Source: Kitasatospora papulosa (GTDB lineage: Bacteria > Actinomycetota > Actinomycetes > Streptomycetales > Streptomycetaceae). From it: DNA of 64,000 nucleotides. Numbering within the stretch: the stretch's first letter is position 1; every line of letters begins with the position of its first letter. The notes under the pieces were generated by a model that worked only from the letters and a program-made list of their open reading frames with translations, had not been told where the DNA came from and made no database searches. Shown piece by piece: positions 25,701 to 34,650 of this stretch. Position numbers and translations under genes: made by a program. The stretch covers positions 1-64,000 of the forward strand of contig NZ_JNYQ01000012.1 in the NCBI RefSeq assembly GCF_000717245.1, written 5' to 3'.

Positions 25701-25731
25701 CTTACATGTTCAACAATCATGCTTGATCATA
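25701..25731. promoter_or_regulatory. AT-rich dyad in the pirin/ahpD divergent region
   Basis: An AT-rich island holds the palindrome TGTTCAACA (25707-25715) flanked by CATG on both sides and two ATGCTT direct repeats. It looks like a binding site for a MarR- or HxlR-type regulator serving both divergent genes; the regulator is not identified. Confidence 0.4.
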
Positions 25732-25796
25732 CGTCGGCGCCCGCTCGGGCGGCCACGGCACGACGAGGGGCGGCACGCCCCGGTGAGGAGTCCAGG

Positions 25797-26285
25797 GTGA
25801 ACGGTACGGAGGCGGATCGTGCGCACAAGCGGGTCTACGTGGACAAGCGGAGCCCGAAGGCCTACCACGCGCTGACCGCCACGGCCGAAGCGGTGCGCGC
25901 GGTCGCCCAGGAAGCGGGGCTGGAGCGCACTCTGGTCGAACTGGTCAACCTGCGGGTGTCGCAGATGAACGGGTGCGCCTACTGCCTGGACGTCCACACG
26001 CGGGCCGCGCTGCGCGAGGGGGAGACGACGCGACGGCTGGGCGTGCTGGCCGCCTGGCGCGACACCGAGGTGTTCACCACCCAGGAGCGTGCCGCACTCG
26101 CCCTCGCCGAGGCGACGACACACCCCGCCGACGCCGCCCTCCAGGAGGACGCCTACGCCACGGCACGCCGGACCCTCTCCGAGGACGAGATCTCGGCCGT
26201 GATCTGGGTCGCCGTCACCATCAACGCCTTCAACCGGGTCTCGATCATGAGCAAGCACCCCGTGCGCGGCGTTCCCCGGCAGTGA
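25797..26285 (+). CDS. AhpD-like carboxymuconolactone decarboxylase family protein
   Basis: This 162-aa all-helical AhpD/CMD-family protein carries the redox motif CAYCLDVHTRAA (CxxC plus the downstream His), as in alkylhydroperoxidase AhpD. It likely reduces peroxides or relays electrons in peroxide defence. The GTG at 25797 has a GAGGAG Shine-Dalgarno; longer starts would cover the operator region. It is divergent from the pirin/GNAT pair, and a shared regulator is likely. Confidence 0.88.
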   Translation: MNGTEADRAHKRVYVDKRSPKAYHALTATAEAVRAVAQEAGLERTLVELVNLRVSQMNGCAYCLDVHTRAALREGETTRRLGVLAAWRDTEVFTTQERAALALAEATTHPADAALQEDAYATARRTLSEDEISAVIWVAVTINAFNRVSIMSKHPVRGVPRQ

Positions 26286-26447
26286 GGTGACCTGAGACTC
26301 GGCCCTTCCGAATCCCGCTGCCCGCCGTTCGGGTGAACTCCGCTGCGCCCCCGCCGTACGCAGGGCAGGCATAGACACATCCGCGGTCCTCGCGGCCGGA
26401 AACACCGGTGGACGCGGAAGCGGACAACCGAGCGAAAGGGGCTGTCC

Positions 26448-27626
26448 ATGCTCGGTCCAGGGGCGATGCGGGCAGGCACCGGCGGGGGTGCCGGCCCCGA
26501 GCCCGGCACGGGGGGCCACTGTGTCCCGGACACGGTCGGCGGAACGGCGGCAGCGGTCGACGCCGTCCTTGTGGAGCACCTGCGCACCAGGCTGGGCGAG
26601 GCCCGTCGGACGGACGCCGTGTTCGCCGACGAGGTGGCGTCCCGGGTCGCAGCGTTCGTCCTGCAGGGCGGCAAACGGCTGCGGACGGCCTTCCTCCGAT
26701 GCGGGTGGCTGGCGGCAGGAGGATCCGGCGACCCCGGCACCCCTCTGCGCGTCGGTGCCGCACTCGAACTGCTGCAGGCCTGCGCGCTCGTCCACGACGA
26801 CGTCATGGACGAATCGCCGGTGCGCCGGGGCGCTCCCGCCGTGCACGCGCAGTTCGCGCGCCTGCACCGGGAAGGCCGCATGCGCGGCTCCGCCACCTCC
26901 TACTCCGCCACGGCGGCGGTCCTGGCCGGGGACCTGGCCCTGGTGTGGGCCGACGACCTGCTGACCGAGACCGCTCTGAGTTCCCCGTACGGCGGCCACC
27001 TGCACAGGGAATGGCAGGCGATGCGCGGCGAGATGGTCGCAGGGCAGTACCTCGACATGCGGGCCCAGGCGACCGGCTCCTCCGACGAGACCCAGGCCAG
27101 GAACATCGCGACGCTCAAGAGCGCGCTCTACACCGTGGAACGGCCGCTCGCGCTCGGCGCCTGCCTGGCAGGGGCCGGTGCCCCCGTCATGGACGCGCTG
27201 CGGTCCGCCGGACGGTGCGCCGGACTCGCCTTCCAGCTCCACGACGACCTGCTGGGAGCGTTCGGGGACCCCGCCGTCACAGGGAAGCCCGCGGACGAGG
27301 ACCTGAGGACCCGTAAGCTCACCGGCCTCCTCGCGGCCGCTCTCCGTCTCGCCGGCGAGTCGGGCGACACCGACGCACTGGCCGTACTCGGTCACCAGGG
27401 GCCGGAACCCGGTGGCGGAACGGCCGACCGGATGCGCGCCGCACTGGAACGCACGGGCGCGCGGGCGGCGGTCGAGGAGGAGATCGCCCGCCTCTCCGCG
27501 TCGAGTCTTCGCCACTTCGCGGACACGGGGGCGGACGACCGCGCGCAGGAGGAGTTCGCCGCGCTCGTGGCACGGGCCGCGGGCACCGCCGCTCCCCACC
27601 CCGTCCCCGGCGGGGAGGGCGCATGA
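26448..27626 (+). CDS. crtE: Geranylgeranyl diphosphate synthase
   Basis: The 392-aa trans-prenyltransferase makes the C20 precursor for carotenoids. The motifs are GGKRLRTAFL, the first Asp-rich VHDDVMDES and the second LHDDLLGAFGD. It heads the crtE-crtI-crtB-crtV operon, and its TGA overlaps the crtI ATG by 4 nt. The first ~40 residues are Gly-rich and probably disordered. The ATG at 26448 is preferred, with an ATG six codons in as alternative. The 162-bp upstream region should hold the light-responsive promoter; I could not identify it firmly. Confidence 0.93.
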   Translation: MLGPGAMRAGTGGGAGPEPGTGGHCVPDTVGGTAAAVDAVLVEHLRTRLGEARRTDAVFADEVASRVAAFVLQGGKRLRTAFLRCGWLAAGGSGDPGTPLRVGAALELLQACALVHDDVMDESPVRRGAPAVHAQFARLHREGRMRGSATSYSATAAVLAGDLALVWADDLLTETALSSPYGGHLHREWQAMRGEMVAGQYLDMRAQATGSSDETQARNIATLKSALYTVERPLALGACLAGAGAPVMDALRSAGRCAGLAFQLHDDLLGAFGDPAVTGKPADEDLRTRKLTGLLAAALRLAGESGDTDALAVLGHQGPEPGGGTADRMRAALERTGARAAVEEEIARLSASSLRHFADTGADDRAQEEFAALVARAAGTAAPHPVPGGEGA

Positions 27627-29161
27627 GGACCGTGCCGGGCGCCACGGACCACGTGGTGGTCGTCGGGGCCGGTCTGTCCGGTCTCGCCGCCGCACTGCAT
27701 CTGCTCGGTGCGGGACGCCGGGTGACCCTCGTGGAACGGGACGCCGGACCCGGCGGCCGCGCGGGACGGCTGGAACTCGGCGGCTACCGGGTCGACACCG
27801 GACCGACGGTGCTGACCATGCCCCATCTCGCCGACGAGGCGTTCGCCGCCGTCGGCGACAGTCTCCACCGGCGCGTCGAGCTGATCCCGCTCCACCCCGC
27901 CTACCGGGCCCGGTTCGCCGACGGCACCGGGATCGACGTACACACGGACGGCGACGCCATGGAAGCCGAGGTACGCAGCTTCGCCGGGGACGCGGAAGCG
28001 GCCGGCTACCGCCGGCTGCGGCGCTGGCTGGAGCGGTTGTACCGGGCGCAGATGAGCCGCTTCATCGACACCAACTTCGACTCGCCGTTCCAGCTCCTGC
28101 ACCCGGATCTCGCCCGGCTCGCCGCCCTGGGGGGCTTCGGGCGGCTCGATCCGCAGATCGGCAGATTCCTCAGCGACCCGCGGCTGCGCCGGGTCTTCTC
28201 CTTCCAGGCGCTCTACGCGGGAGTCGCCCCGGCCCGCGCTCTCGCCGCCTACGCCGTCATCGCCTACATGGACACGGTCGCGGGAGTCTGGTTCCCGAAG
28301 GGCGGCATGAACGCGCTGCCCCGCGCGATGGCGGACGCGGCCGCCGACGCCGGGGGTGAGTTCAGATGGTCCGCGGAGGTCGAGGCCCTGGAACGCTCGG
28401 CGGGACGGGTGCGGGCCGTCCGGCTGGCCTCCGGCGAACGCATCGCCTGCGACGCGGTCGTCCTGACACCGGACTTGCCCGTCGTGCACCGCCTCCTGGG
28501 CCGGGCGCCACGCCGCCCCGTGCCCCTCCGCCACGCACCGTCGGCCGTGGTCCTGCACGCCGGCACGGACCGCACCTGGCCGGAACTGGCACACCACACG
28601 CTCTCCTTCGGTGCCGCCTGGGAGCACACCTTCGACGAACTCACCAGGACCGGACGGCTCATGAGCGACCCGTCGCTGCTCATCACCCGCCCGACGACGC
28701 ACGACCCGTCACTCGCACCCCCGGGCAGACACCTGCACTACGTCCTCGCTCCGTGCCCCAACACCACGACAGGCCCGTCGGCGGGAACCTGGCGCGGCGG
28801 CCTCGGCGAGCGCTACCGGGACAGCCTGCTGGCCGTGCTGGAGCGCCGGGGGCTGCACGGCTTCGCCTCGTCCCTGGACCGGGAGCTGCTGGTCACCCCG
28901 GCGGACTGGACGGCCCAGGGCCACGCGGCGGGCACCCCGTTCTCGGTGTCCCACACCTTCGCCCAGACCGGCCCCTTCCGGCCGCGCAACCTCGTACGCG
29001 GCTACGACAACGTCGTCCTCGCCGGATGCGGAACCACACCGGGGGTGGGTGTGCCGACCGTCCTGCTGAGCGGCAAGCTCGCCGCCGCCCGCATCACCGG
29101 TCTCGCCCGTACGACGGCGGCGCGCCGCCGTCCCCCCGTCCTCGAAGGGCAGAGCCGATGA
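27623..29161 (+). CDS. crtI: Phytoene desaturase
   Basis: This 512-aa CrtI flavoprotein converts phytoene to lycopene by successive desaturations. The dinucleotide fold is VVVGAGLSGLAAALHL near residue 13, followed by ERDAGPGGRAGRL. The C-terminal FAD signature is NVVLAGCGTTPGVGVPTVL, typical of bacterial-type CrtI. The start overlaps the crtE stop and the end overlaps the crtB start, so the four genes are coupled. Confidence 0.95.
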   Translation: MRTVPGATDHVVVVGAGLSGLAAALHLLGAGRRVTLVERDAGPGGRAGRLELGGYRVDTGPTVLTMPHLADEAFAAVGDSLHRRVELIPLHPAYRARFADGTGIDVHTDGDAMEAEVRSFAGDAEAAGYRRLRRWLERLYRAQMSRFIDTNFDSPFQLLHPDLARLAALGGFGRLDPQIGRFLSDPRLRRVFSFQALYAGVAPARALAAYAVIAYMDTVAGVWFPKGGMNALPRAMADAAADAGGEFRWSAEVEALERSAGRVRAVRLASGERIACDAVVLTPDLPVVHRLLGRAPRRPVPLRHAPSAVVLHAGTDRTWPELAHHTLSFGAAWEHTFDELTRTGRLMSDPSLLITRPTTHDPSLAPPGRHLHYVLAPCPNTTTGPSAGTWRGGLGERYRDSLLAVLERRGLHGFASSLDRELLVTPADWTAQGHAAGTPFSVSHTFAQTGPFRPRNLVRGYDNVVLAGCGTTPGVGVPTVLLSGKLAAARITGLARTTAARRRPPVLEGQSR

Positions 29162-30144
29162 GCCGCCGTGAACTGGATGCCGCCGGGATCTCCGGACCCG
29201 ACCTGCGCGACGCCTACGCCCGGTGCCGGAAAATCAACGCCCGGCACGGCCGGACCTACTTCCTCGCCACCCGGCTGCTGCCGGTCGAACGACGCTGCGC
29301 CGTGCACGCGCTGTACGGCTTCGCCCGCTGGGCCGACGACATCGTGGACGACCTCGACCGCGGGCAGTCACCCGAGGAGCGCGACCGGCTGCTGCGGCTG
29401 CTGGAGAGCGACCTCGTCCACGGACTGCGCACCGGCGGTGGCGGGCAGCCCGTGGTCAGAGCCGTCGCCGACACCGCCGCGCGGTACGCCATCGACCACG
29501 GCCTGTTCGCCGACTTCCTGGCGTCCATGCGCAGCGACCTGACCGTCACCGACTATCCGACGTACGCCGACCTGCGCGCCTACATGCACGGTTCCGCGGC
29601 GGTGATCGGCCTCCAGATGCTGCCCGTACTCGGGACGGTGGTGCCCCGTGAGGAGGCCGCTCCGCACGCGGCGGCACTCGGGGTCGCCTTCCAGCTGACC
29701 AACTTCCTCCGGGACGTGGGCGAGGACCTGGACCGCGGACGCGTCTACCTGCCCGCGGACCTGCTCGCCGCCCACGGGGTGGACCGGCCTCTCCTGGAGT
29801 GGAGCCGCCGCACCGGACGGCACGACCCGCGCATCCGGAACGCCTTCTTCGAGGCCGACGCGGTGATCCGGACCGTGTACCGGGAGGCGGAGCCCGGCAT
29901 CGCCATGCTGGAGCCCCGCGTACGGCCCTGCATCCGTACCGCGTTCGTCCTGTACCAGGGGATCCTTGACGCGGTCGCCGCCGACGACTACCGGGTCGTG
30001 CACCGCCGTTCCGTGGTGCCGCGCCGCCGGCGGGCCGTCGTCGCCGCGGCCGGGCTCGCCCGGATCCTGGGGGCACGGGTGCGGACGCGGACGACCGCCC
30101 CGGAGCCGGGCGTGGTCGCCGGGGCGGAGGGCTCCCTGCGATGA
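29158..30144 (+). CDS. crtB: Phytoene synthase
   Basis: This 328-aa squalene/phytoene synthase family member condenses two GGPP to phytoene. The first Asp-rich motif is WADDIVDDLDR and the second is NFLRDVGEDLDRGRVYLP. YMHGSAAVIGLQM is the conserved central helix. The ATG overlaps the crtI stop (ATGA) and the stop overlaps the crtV start. Intact and of normal length. Confidence 0.95.
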   Translation: MSRRELDAAGISGPDLRDAYARCRKINARHGRTYFLATRLLPVERRCAVHALYGFARWADDIVDDLDRGQSPEERDRLLRLLESDLVHGLRTGGGGQPVVRAVADTAARYAIDHGLFADFLASMRSDLTVTDYPTYADLRAYMHGSAAVIGLQMLPVLGTVVPREEAAPHAAALGVAFQLTNFLRDVGEDLDRGRVYLPADLLAAHGVDRPLLEWSRRTGRHDPRIRNAFFEADAVIRTVYREAEPGIAMLEPRVRPCIRTAFVLYQGILDAVAADDYRVVHRRSVVPRRRRAVVAAAGLARILGARVRTRTTAPEPGVVAGAEGSLR

Positions 30145-31148
30145 ACGGCCCCCGGGCAAGGACGATGTGGACGTCACCGCTACGGGTACGGCGCGTGCCC
30201 CGCTGGGACCGGCAGGCTCCGACCTGGCGCGAGGCGAAGCCCGCCGTGATCGCCGAGGCACTGAAGCGGTCCGCCGCCCGGCCGTCCGGCAACTGGTACG
30301 TCGTCGGCGCGTCCCGGGAGCTGGAGGCACGGGACCGCCCCTACGGCCGCACGATCGCCGGGACGGAGGTCGTCCTGTGGCGGACGGGGGACGGAGAGCT
30401 GCGCGCGGGGCCGGGGGAATGCCCCCATCTGGGCGCGCCGCTGCGGGAAGGCCGGGTGGCGTGCGGGACGCTCCTGTGCCGCTGGCACGGACTCGGCCTG
30501 GACGGCGGCCCGTTCGCCGGCTGGGAGCCCTATCCGCTGCACGACGACGGGGTGCTGGTCTGGGTGAGGCTGGACCGGGCCGGTGGCGAGACCCCGCTGG
30601 ACCGCCCGGTCGTCCCGGCGAGGCCCCTGCCGGGAGCGGCCGTCGACGCGGTGTACACCGCTGTGGGCAGGTGCGAACCCGAGGACGTCGTCGCGAACCG
30701 CCTCGACCCCTGGCACGGCTCCTGGTTCCACCCGTACGCGTTCGTCGGTCTGAGGGTGGCCGGCACCCCGGAGGACGGCGAGGACGACGCGTTCGCCGTC
30801 GACGTCTCGTTCAAGGTCGCGGGCCGGTTGGTGGTGCCGGTCCGGGCGGAGTTCACCGCGCCCGGACCGCGCACCGTGGTCATGCACATCACCGACGGCG
30901 AGGGCACCGGTTCGGTCGTGGAGACCCATGCCACGCCGCTCACCGCACCCGGCGCGGCGGAGCCGAGGACCGCGGTCGTCGAGGCCGTCGTCGCCGCCTC
31001 GGACCGGCGAGGATTCGCCCTGGCACGCGCGGCGGCTCCCGTCCTGCGCCCGTTGATGCGCCGGACCGCGGGCCGGCTCTGGCGGGACGACCTGGCGTAC
31101 GCCGAGCGCCGCTGGTCGCTGCGGAGCACCGGGCGCTTCCCCGGCTGA
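30141..31148 (+). CDS. crtV: Rieske-type DUF5914 protein of carotenoid cluster
   Basis: This 335-aa protein sits where crtV lies in Streptomyces crtEIBV operons. An N-terminal Rieske 2Fe-2S domain has both ligand pairs: CPHLGAP and CRWHGLGL. The C-terminal half has a mostly beta-sheet DUF5914-like domain and a basic C-terminus. It is likely an oxygenase component or electron carrier in aromatic carotenoid tailoring; older annotations call CrtV a methylesterase-like protein, so the role is unsettled. It is coupled to crtB by a 4-nt overlap, and its stop is 3 bp from the stop of the convergent crtU. Confidence 0.82.
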   Translation: MNGPRARTMWTSPLRVRRVPRWDRQAPTWREAKPAVIAEALKRSAARPSGNWYVVGASRELEARDRPYGRTIAGTEVVLWRTGDGELRAGPGECPHLGAPLREGRVACGTLLCRWHGLGLDGGPFAGWEPYPLHDDGVLVWVRLDRAGGETPLDRPVVPARPLPGAAVDAVYTAVGRCEPEDVVANRLDPWHGSWFHPYAFVGLRVAGTPEDGEDDAFAVDVSFKVAGRLVVPVRAEFTAPGPRTVVMHITDGEGTGSVVETHATPLTAPGAAEPRTAVVEAVVAASDRRGFALARAAAPVLRPLMRRTAGRLWRDDLAYAERRWSLRSTGRFPG

Positions 31149-31151
31149 GCG

Positions 31152-32714
31152 TCAGGGCGCCGCGAACCGCCCCGCGAGGGTACGCAGTACCCGGGAGCGA
31201 CCGGCACGCGGGACGGTCCACAGGACCTGGCCCCGGATGCCCCAGCCCGCGAGCAGGGCGTTGGCGGCCAGGAAGCCCGAGGTCGCCGCGCGCTCCATCA
31301 GAGCCACGGGGAGACCGGTGCGGACCATGTCGCCGGCGAGGGTCACACGGGGATGAGGTGTGCGCACGGCCGGCCGGTGGCGGTAGCCGCCCACGGAGAA
31401 CACGGGGCAGTCGTCACGCCACTCGTGGCGGACGTCCACGATCCGTGCTGCCGCGGTCTCGGGATAGATCTCGTTCAGCCGGTCGAGCATCCGGCGCTGG
31501 ACCTTCTCGCGTTCCGTGCCGCCGTCGACGGCGTAGGCGTGCAGTTCGACCACCGAACCGCCCGTCCGCGCGGCCCAGCGAGCCGATTCGCCCTCCCAGC
31601 GGTCGAGGACGCTGATGTTGTCGAGCCCGTCGAACCCACTGGTGCCGAGGAACCCCGGCCGGTCCTCGCGCACCGGGCGGTCGAGCCACAGCCGGGACAC
31701 GAGGAACGGCGGCGCCGTACGCAGGGACTCGACACCGGCCCGCCAGGACGCGTCCCCCAACTGCTCCGACGCACCGACGACATGACGCAGGCCCTGCGTG
31801 TCCAGCGCCAGGACCACCGCCTGGTGGCGGTCCACGGCGCCCTCGGTCTCCACGGTCAGGTCCCCTCCGGTGGCCGGGCGGACGCGGTGGACCGGGGTTC
31901 CCGTGCGCACCTGGGCGCCGAGCCCTCGCAGGTGGCCGCCGAGAGGTTCCCAGAGGGCCTGCGGGAACGGCTCGCGCGGCACGTCGAAGAGGAGCCCCTC
32001 GGACGACCCGAGGAAGTAGATGTGGAACATCAGCAGCAGTTCGGCGGCGGACAGCTCCCGCGGGTCGGCGAAGAAGCTGCGGGAGAACACCTCGAAGGCG
32101 AGATGGCGCGCGGCCTCGGGGAAGCCGATCCGCCGCAGGAAGTCCTCGGCACCGACCCCGTCGAACCGCTCGTACACCTCGGGGACCCGCACGTCCAGGA
32201 GGGGCAGCGCCTCGCGGGGGTTCATCGCCGCGAGGTCGCGCAGGCCGAACGACGGGCTGAGCGCGACGAATCCGAGCGCGCTCCACGGCGGGGTCCTCGG
32301 CACGCGGGCGAAACCGTCCGCCATGCCGTTCCGGTGCAGGAGCGGGTAGTCCGGCAGCGGTGTGAGCATGGACAGAGTGGGGTCCGTACGACGCAACAGC
32401 CCGCGCAGGTTGTAGTACTGGCGGAAGAAGGCATGGAATCCGCGGCTCATCGTCGCCGAGGACCCGTCGCCCAGACGGACGGGCCATCCGGCCAGACGGC
32501 CGCCGAGGGACTCGCCCTGCTCGTACAGCGTCACGCGGACGCCGCGCTCGGCAAGGGCCGTCGCCGCCGCGAGACCGGCGACACCTCCGCCGATCACCGC
32601 GGCCGACGGGGCGTCGCCGGTGAAGCGCTCGCGGCCCGGCTCCGGCACGATCACCTCGGCCCGTCGGTCACGTCCGTGCCGGGCGGCCCCGGGACGTCCT
32701 CCACGCGCGCTCAC
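31152..32714 (-). CDS. crtU: Carotene desaturase/methyltransferase (aromatising)
   Basis: This 520-aa FAD-dependent enzyme of the CrtU type desaturates beta-ionone rings and shifts a methyl group, giving aromatic phi rings as in isorenieratene. The Rossmann motif is VIGGGVAGLAAATALAERG; SRGFHAFFRQYYNLR and FLGSSEGLLFDVP are typical of CrtU/CrtD-like desaturases. The C-terminus has VTLAGDMVRTGLPVALMERA. The start GTG at 32714 overlaps the crtT stop by 4 nt. It is the last gene of the oxidoreductase-crtY-crtT-crtU operon. Confidence 0.9.
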   Translation of the reverse strand: MSARGGRPGAARHGRDRRAEVIVPEPGRERFTGDAPSAAVIGGGVAGLAAATALAERGVRVTLYEQGESLGGRLAGWPVRLGDGSSATMSRGFHAFFRQYYNLRGLLRRTDPTLSMLTPLPDYPLLHRNGMADGFARVPRTPPWSALGFVALSPSFGLRDLAAMNPREALPLLDVRVPEVYERFDGVGAEDFLRRIGFPEAARHLAFEVFSRSFFADPRELSAAELLLMFHIYFLGSSEGLLFDVPREPFPQALWEPLGGHLRGLGAQVRTGTPVHRVRPATGGDLTVETEGAVDRHQAVVLALDTQGLRHVVGASEQLGDASWRAGVESLRTAPPFLVSRLWLDRPVREDRPGFLGTSGFDGLDNISVLDRWEGESARWAARTGGSVVELHAYAVDGGTEREKVQRRMLDRLNEIYPETAAARIVDVRHEWRDDCPVFSVGGYRHRPAVRTPHPRVTLAGDMVRTGLPVALMERAATSGFLAANALLAGWGIRGQVLWTVPRAGRSRVLRTLAGRFAAP

Positions 32715-33445
32715 GCGGCATCGGTCCGGACGGGATCCGCGCCGTTCCGGGCGAGGAACGCGTGCACGATCCCCGTCTGCCAGCCGCCGACGGGAACGGT
32801 CCGCACGAAGGGGAACCCGGCCCGGGCGACCCGGCGCGCGAAGGCGGGCGCCGTGTCGAACGCGAGGACACTGCGCCAGAGGTGGTGGTACAGCTCCCGG
32901 TCACCCGTCAGCGTGCCCGCCGGGACGATCACACCGCGGCAGACCGTGTTCCACACGGCCCGGTGCACGCGAGAGCCGCTGAGGCTGTACTCGTGGGCGA
33001 GCAGACGGCCGCCGGGACGCAACAGGGCGCGCACGGCCCGGAGGACCTCGCCGGGCTCGGCGACGTTGCGGAAGAGGTAGGCGGCGAACACGGCGTCGTA
33101 GGAACCGTCGTCGTCGGTCGTGGGCAGCTCCTCCGCGGACCGGTGCAGGAAGCGGACGTTCGCCGGCCAGCGCTTGGCACGTGCCCGCTCCAGCATGCCC
33201 GCCGAGGCGTCGACCGCGGTGATCCGGGCGTACGGGGCCGCCCGCAGCAGCGCCCGTGTGGACGCGCCCGTTCCGCAGCCGAGGTCGAGCAGGCGCAGTC
33301 CCCTTCCGCCGCGCGGCAGCCGCAGGCGGTGCGCCGAGCGCAGGAGATCGGAGCGGTAGCCGGGATTCAGCGCGGTGAGCCGGTCGTAGGTGAGCGACGC
33401 GTGGTCGAACGCGCGCGCCAGGTCGTGGTCCCGCAGGAGGGTCAT
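32711..33445 (-). CDS. crtT: SAM-dependent methyltransferase of carotenoid cluster
   Basis: This 244-aa class I methyltransferase has SAM motif I LDLGCGTGASTRALL, motif II AVDASAGMLERA and FRNVAEPGEVLRAVRALLRP, similar to UbiE-type enzymes. In Streptomyces carotenoid clusters this position is crtT; its exact substrate is not firmly known. Its ATG overlaps the crtY stop (TGATG). Signal or membrane segments are absent. Confidence 0.88.
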   Translation of the reverse strand: MTLLRDHDLARAFDHASLTYDRLTALNPGYRSDLLRSAHRLRLPRGGRGLRLLDLGCGTGASTRALLRAAPYARITAVDASAGMLERARAKRWPANVRFLHRSAEELPTTDDDGSYDAVFAAYLFRNVAEPGEVLRAVRALLRPGGRLLAHEYSLSGSRVHRAVWNTVCRGVIVPAGTLTGDRELYHHLWRSVLAFDTAPAFARRVARAGFPFVRTVPVGGWQTGIVHAFLARNGADPVRTDAA

Positions 33446-34650
33446 CAAAGGCTCTCTTCGGATCGGCCGGTGGCCCGGCGGACGAGGAAGGGGAGTTCGG
33501 CAGCGGTACGGAGCATCGGTGCCACCGGCGTGCGGAGGCCGATCCCGAACTCCTCCCACGGCGTGCTCCCGCCGTCGAGGAAGCGCAGCAGCCGCTCCAT
33601 GGGGACGCGGCGGAAGAGGTCGGTGAAGAACCGGGGCCCGTCCACACGGCCCGTGTCCAGCGCCCGGAGCAGCACGGCGTCCATGGCGAGGGCCCTGCGG
33701 CCGTGCGGCGGCGGGACGTCCGGGCGCCCACGGCCCAGGGCCGAGGCGACGGCTCGGCCCTGGCGCTGCACGGCGGCGAACGTGTACCCGGTCGCCGGAC
33801 GGGTGGCGCCCCCGGCGGCCCCGATCCGGAAGACCGCCCGACCGGCCCGGCGGGGGAACCGCGCGTCGGTCATGGGGATGACGCCCTGTTCGGCCGACTC
33901 CACGGTGAACCGCCCGAGCCCCAGGACGTCCCCGGCGTACTGCCGCAGCGAGGCCTCGTACGCGGCCGTGGGGAGGGGGGCGCGGGAGAACTCGGTGTAC
34001 TCGACCAAGGCCCGGTCGGCGGCCAGTGGCAGGACGTAGCCGAAGGCCAGACCGTGGCCGGGCTGCGGGACCCGGAAGTCCATGAGGTCGGCCACCCCGG
34101 GGTCGAAGCGGGGGACGGCGGTGCGCACGAACCACCCGCGGAAGTGCTGCAGGAGAAGAGTGCGGTGCGGCGGGGTGTCCCGCACGGGCCGTGAGTCGAA
34201 CACGTGTCTGCCGCGCAGGACGAGCGGCCGCCCGTCCGCCGCCGTGCAGCGCACCTCCGCGCCGTACGGCGCGTCCCGTACCTCATGGGCCGTGGCACGT
34301 ACGACGCGGGCGGCCGGGGCCGCCGCCAGACGGGCGTGCACCAGGCGTTCGAACGGACCCGAGCGCACCATGCGGTACCGCAGCGGCGCGGGGTCCGACT
34401 CGACGACGGCACCGTCCGGCCCCCGTACCCGCAGTCTCCGCCAGGAGGCGACGACGGCCTCCTCGAACTCACCCGTGCCCGCCTCCCAGTAGCACCAGGT
34501 GCGTTCGGCCGGGCGCAGCGGTCCGTCGGGCGCCTCGACCAGGGTCACTCCCGTACCGGTCCTGGTCAGCCAGTGGGCCAGGCAGAGCCCGGCGGCGCCG
34601 CCGCCCACGACGACGGCGTCGTCCACCCGTTCCTGGGGGTGCCCGGTCAC
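33445..34650 (-). CDS. crtY: Lycopene beta-cyclase
   Basis: This 401-aa CrtY-type FAD cyclase turns lycopene into beta-carotene. It has VVVGGGAAGLCLAHWL, the RTWCYWE segment conserved in CrtY, FRGWFVRT and GAAGGATRPATGYTFA. The start is taken as GTG 34650, which overlaps the preceding stop as GTGA; a GTG eight codons later with AGGA upstream is a real alternative. The gene is second in the operon. Confidence 0.9.
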   Translation of the reverse strand: MTGHPQERVDDAVVVGGGAAGLCLAHWLTRTGTGVTLVEAPDGPLRPAERTWCYWEAGTGEFEEAVVASWRRLRVRGPDGAVVESDPAPLRYRMVRSGPFERLVHARLAAAPAARVVRATAHEVRDAPYGAEVRCTAADGRPLVLRGRHVFDSRPVRDTPPHRTLLLQHFRGWFVRTAVPRFDPGVADLMDFRVPQPGHGLAFGYVLPLAADRALVEYTEFSRAPLPTAAYEASLRQYAGDVLGLGRFTVESAEQGVIPMTDARFPRRAGRAVFRIGAAGGATRPATGYTFAAVQRQGRAVASALGRGRPDVPPPHGRRALAMDAVLLRALDTGRVDGPRFFTDLFRRVPMERLLRFLDGGSTPWEEFGIGLRTPVAPMLRTAAELPFLVRRATGRSEESL

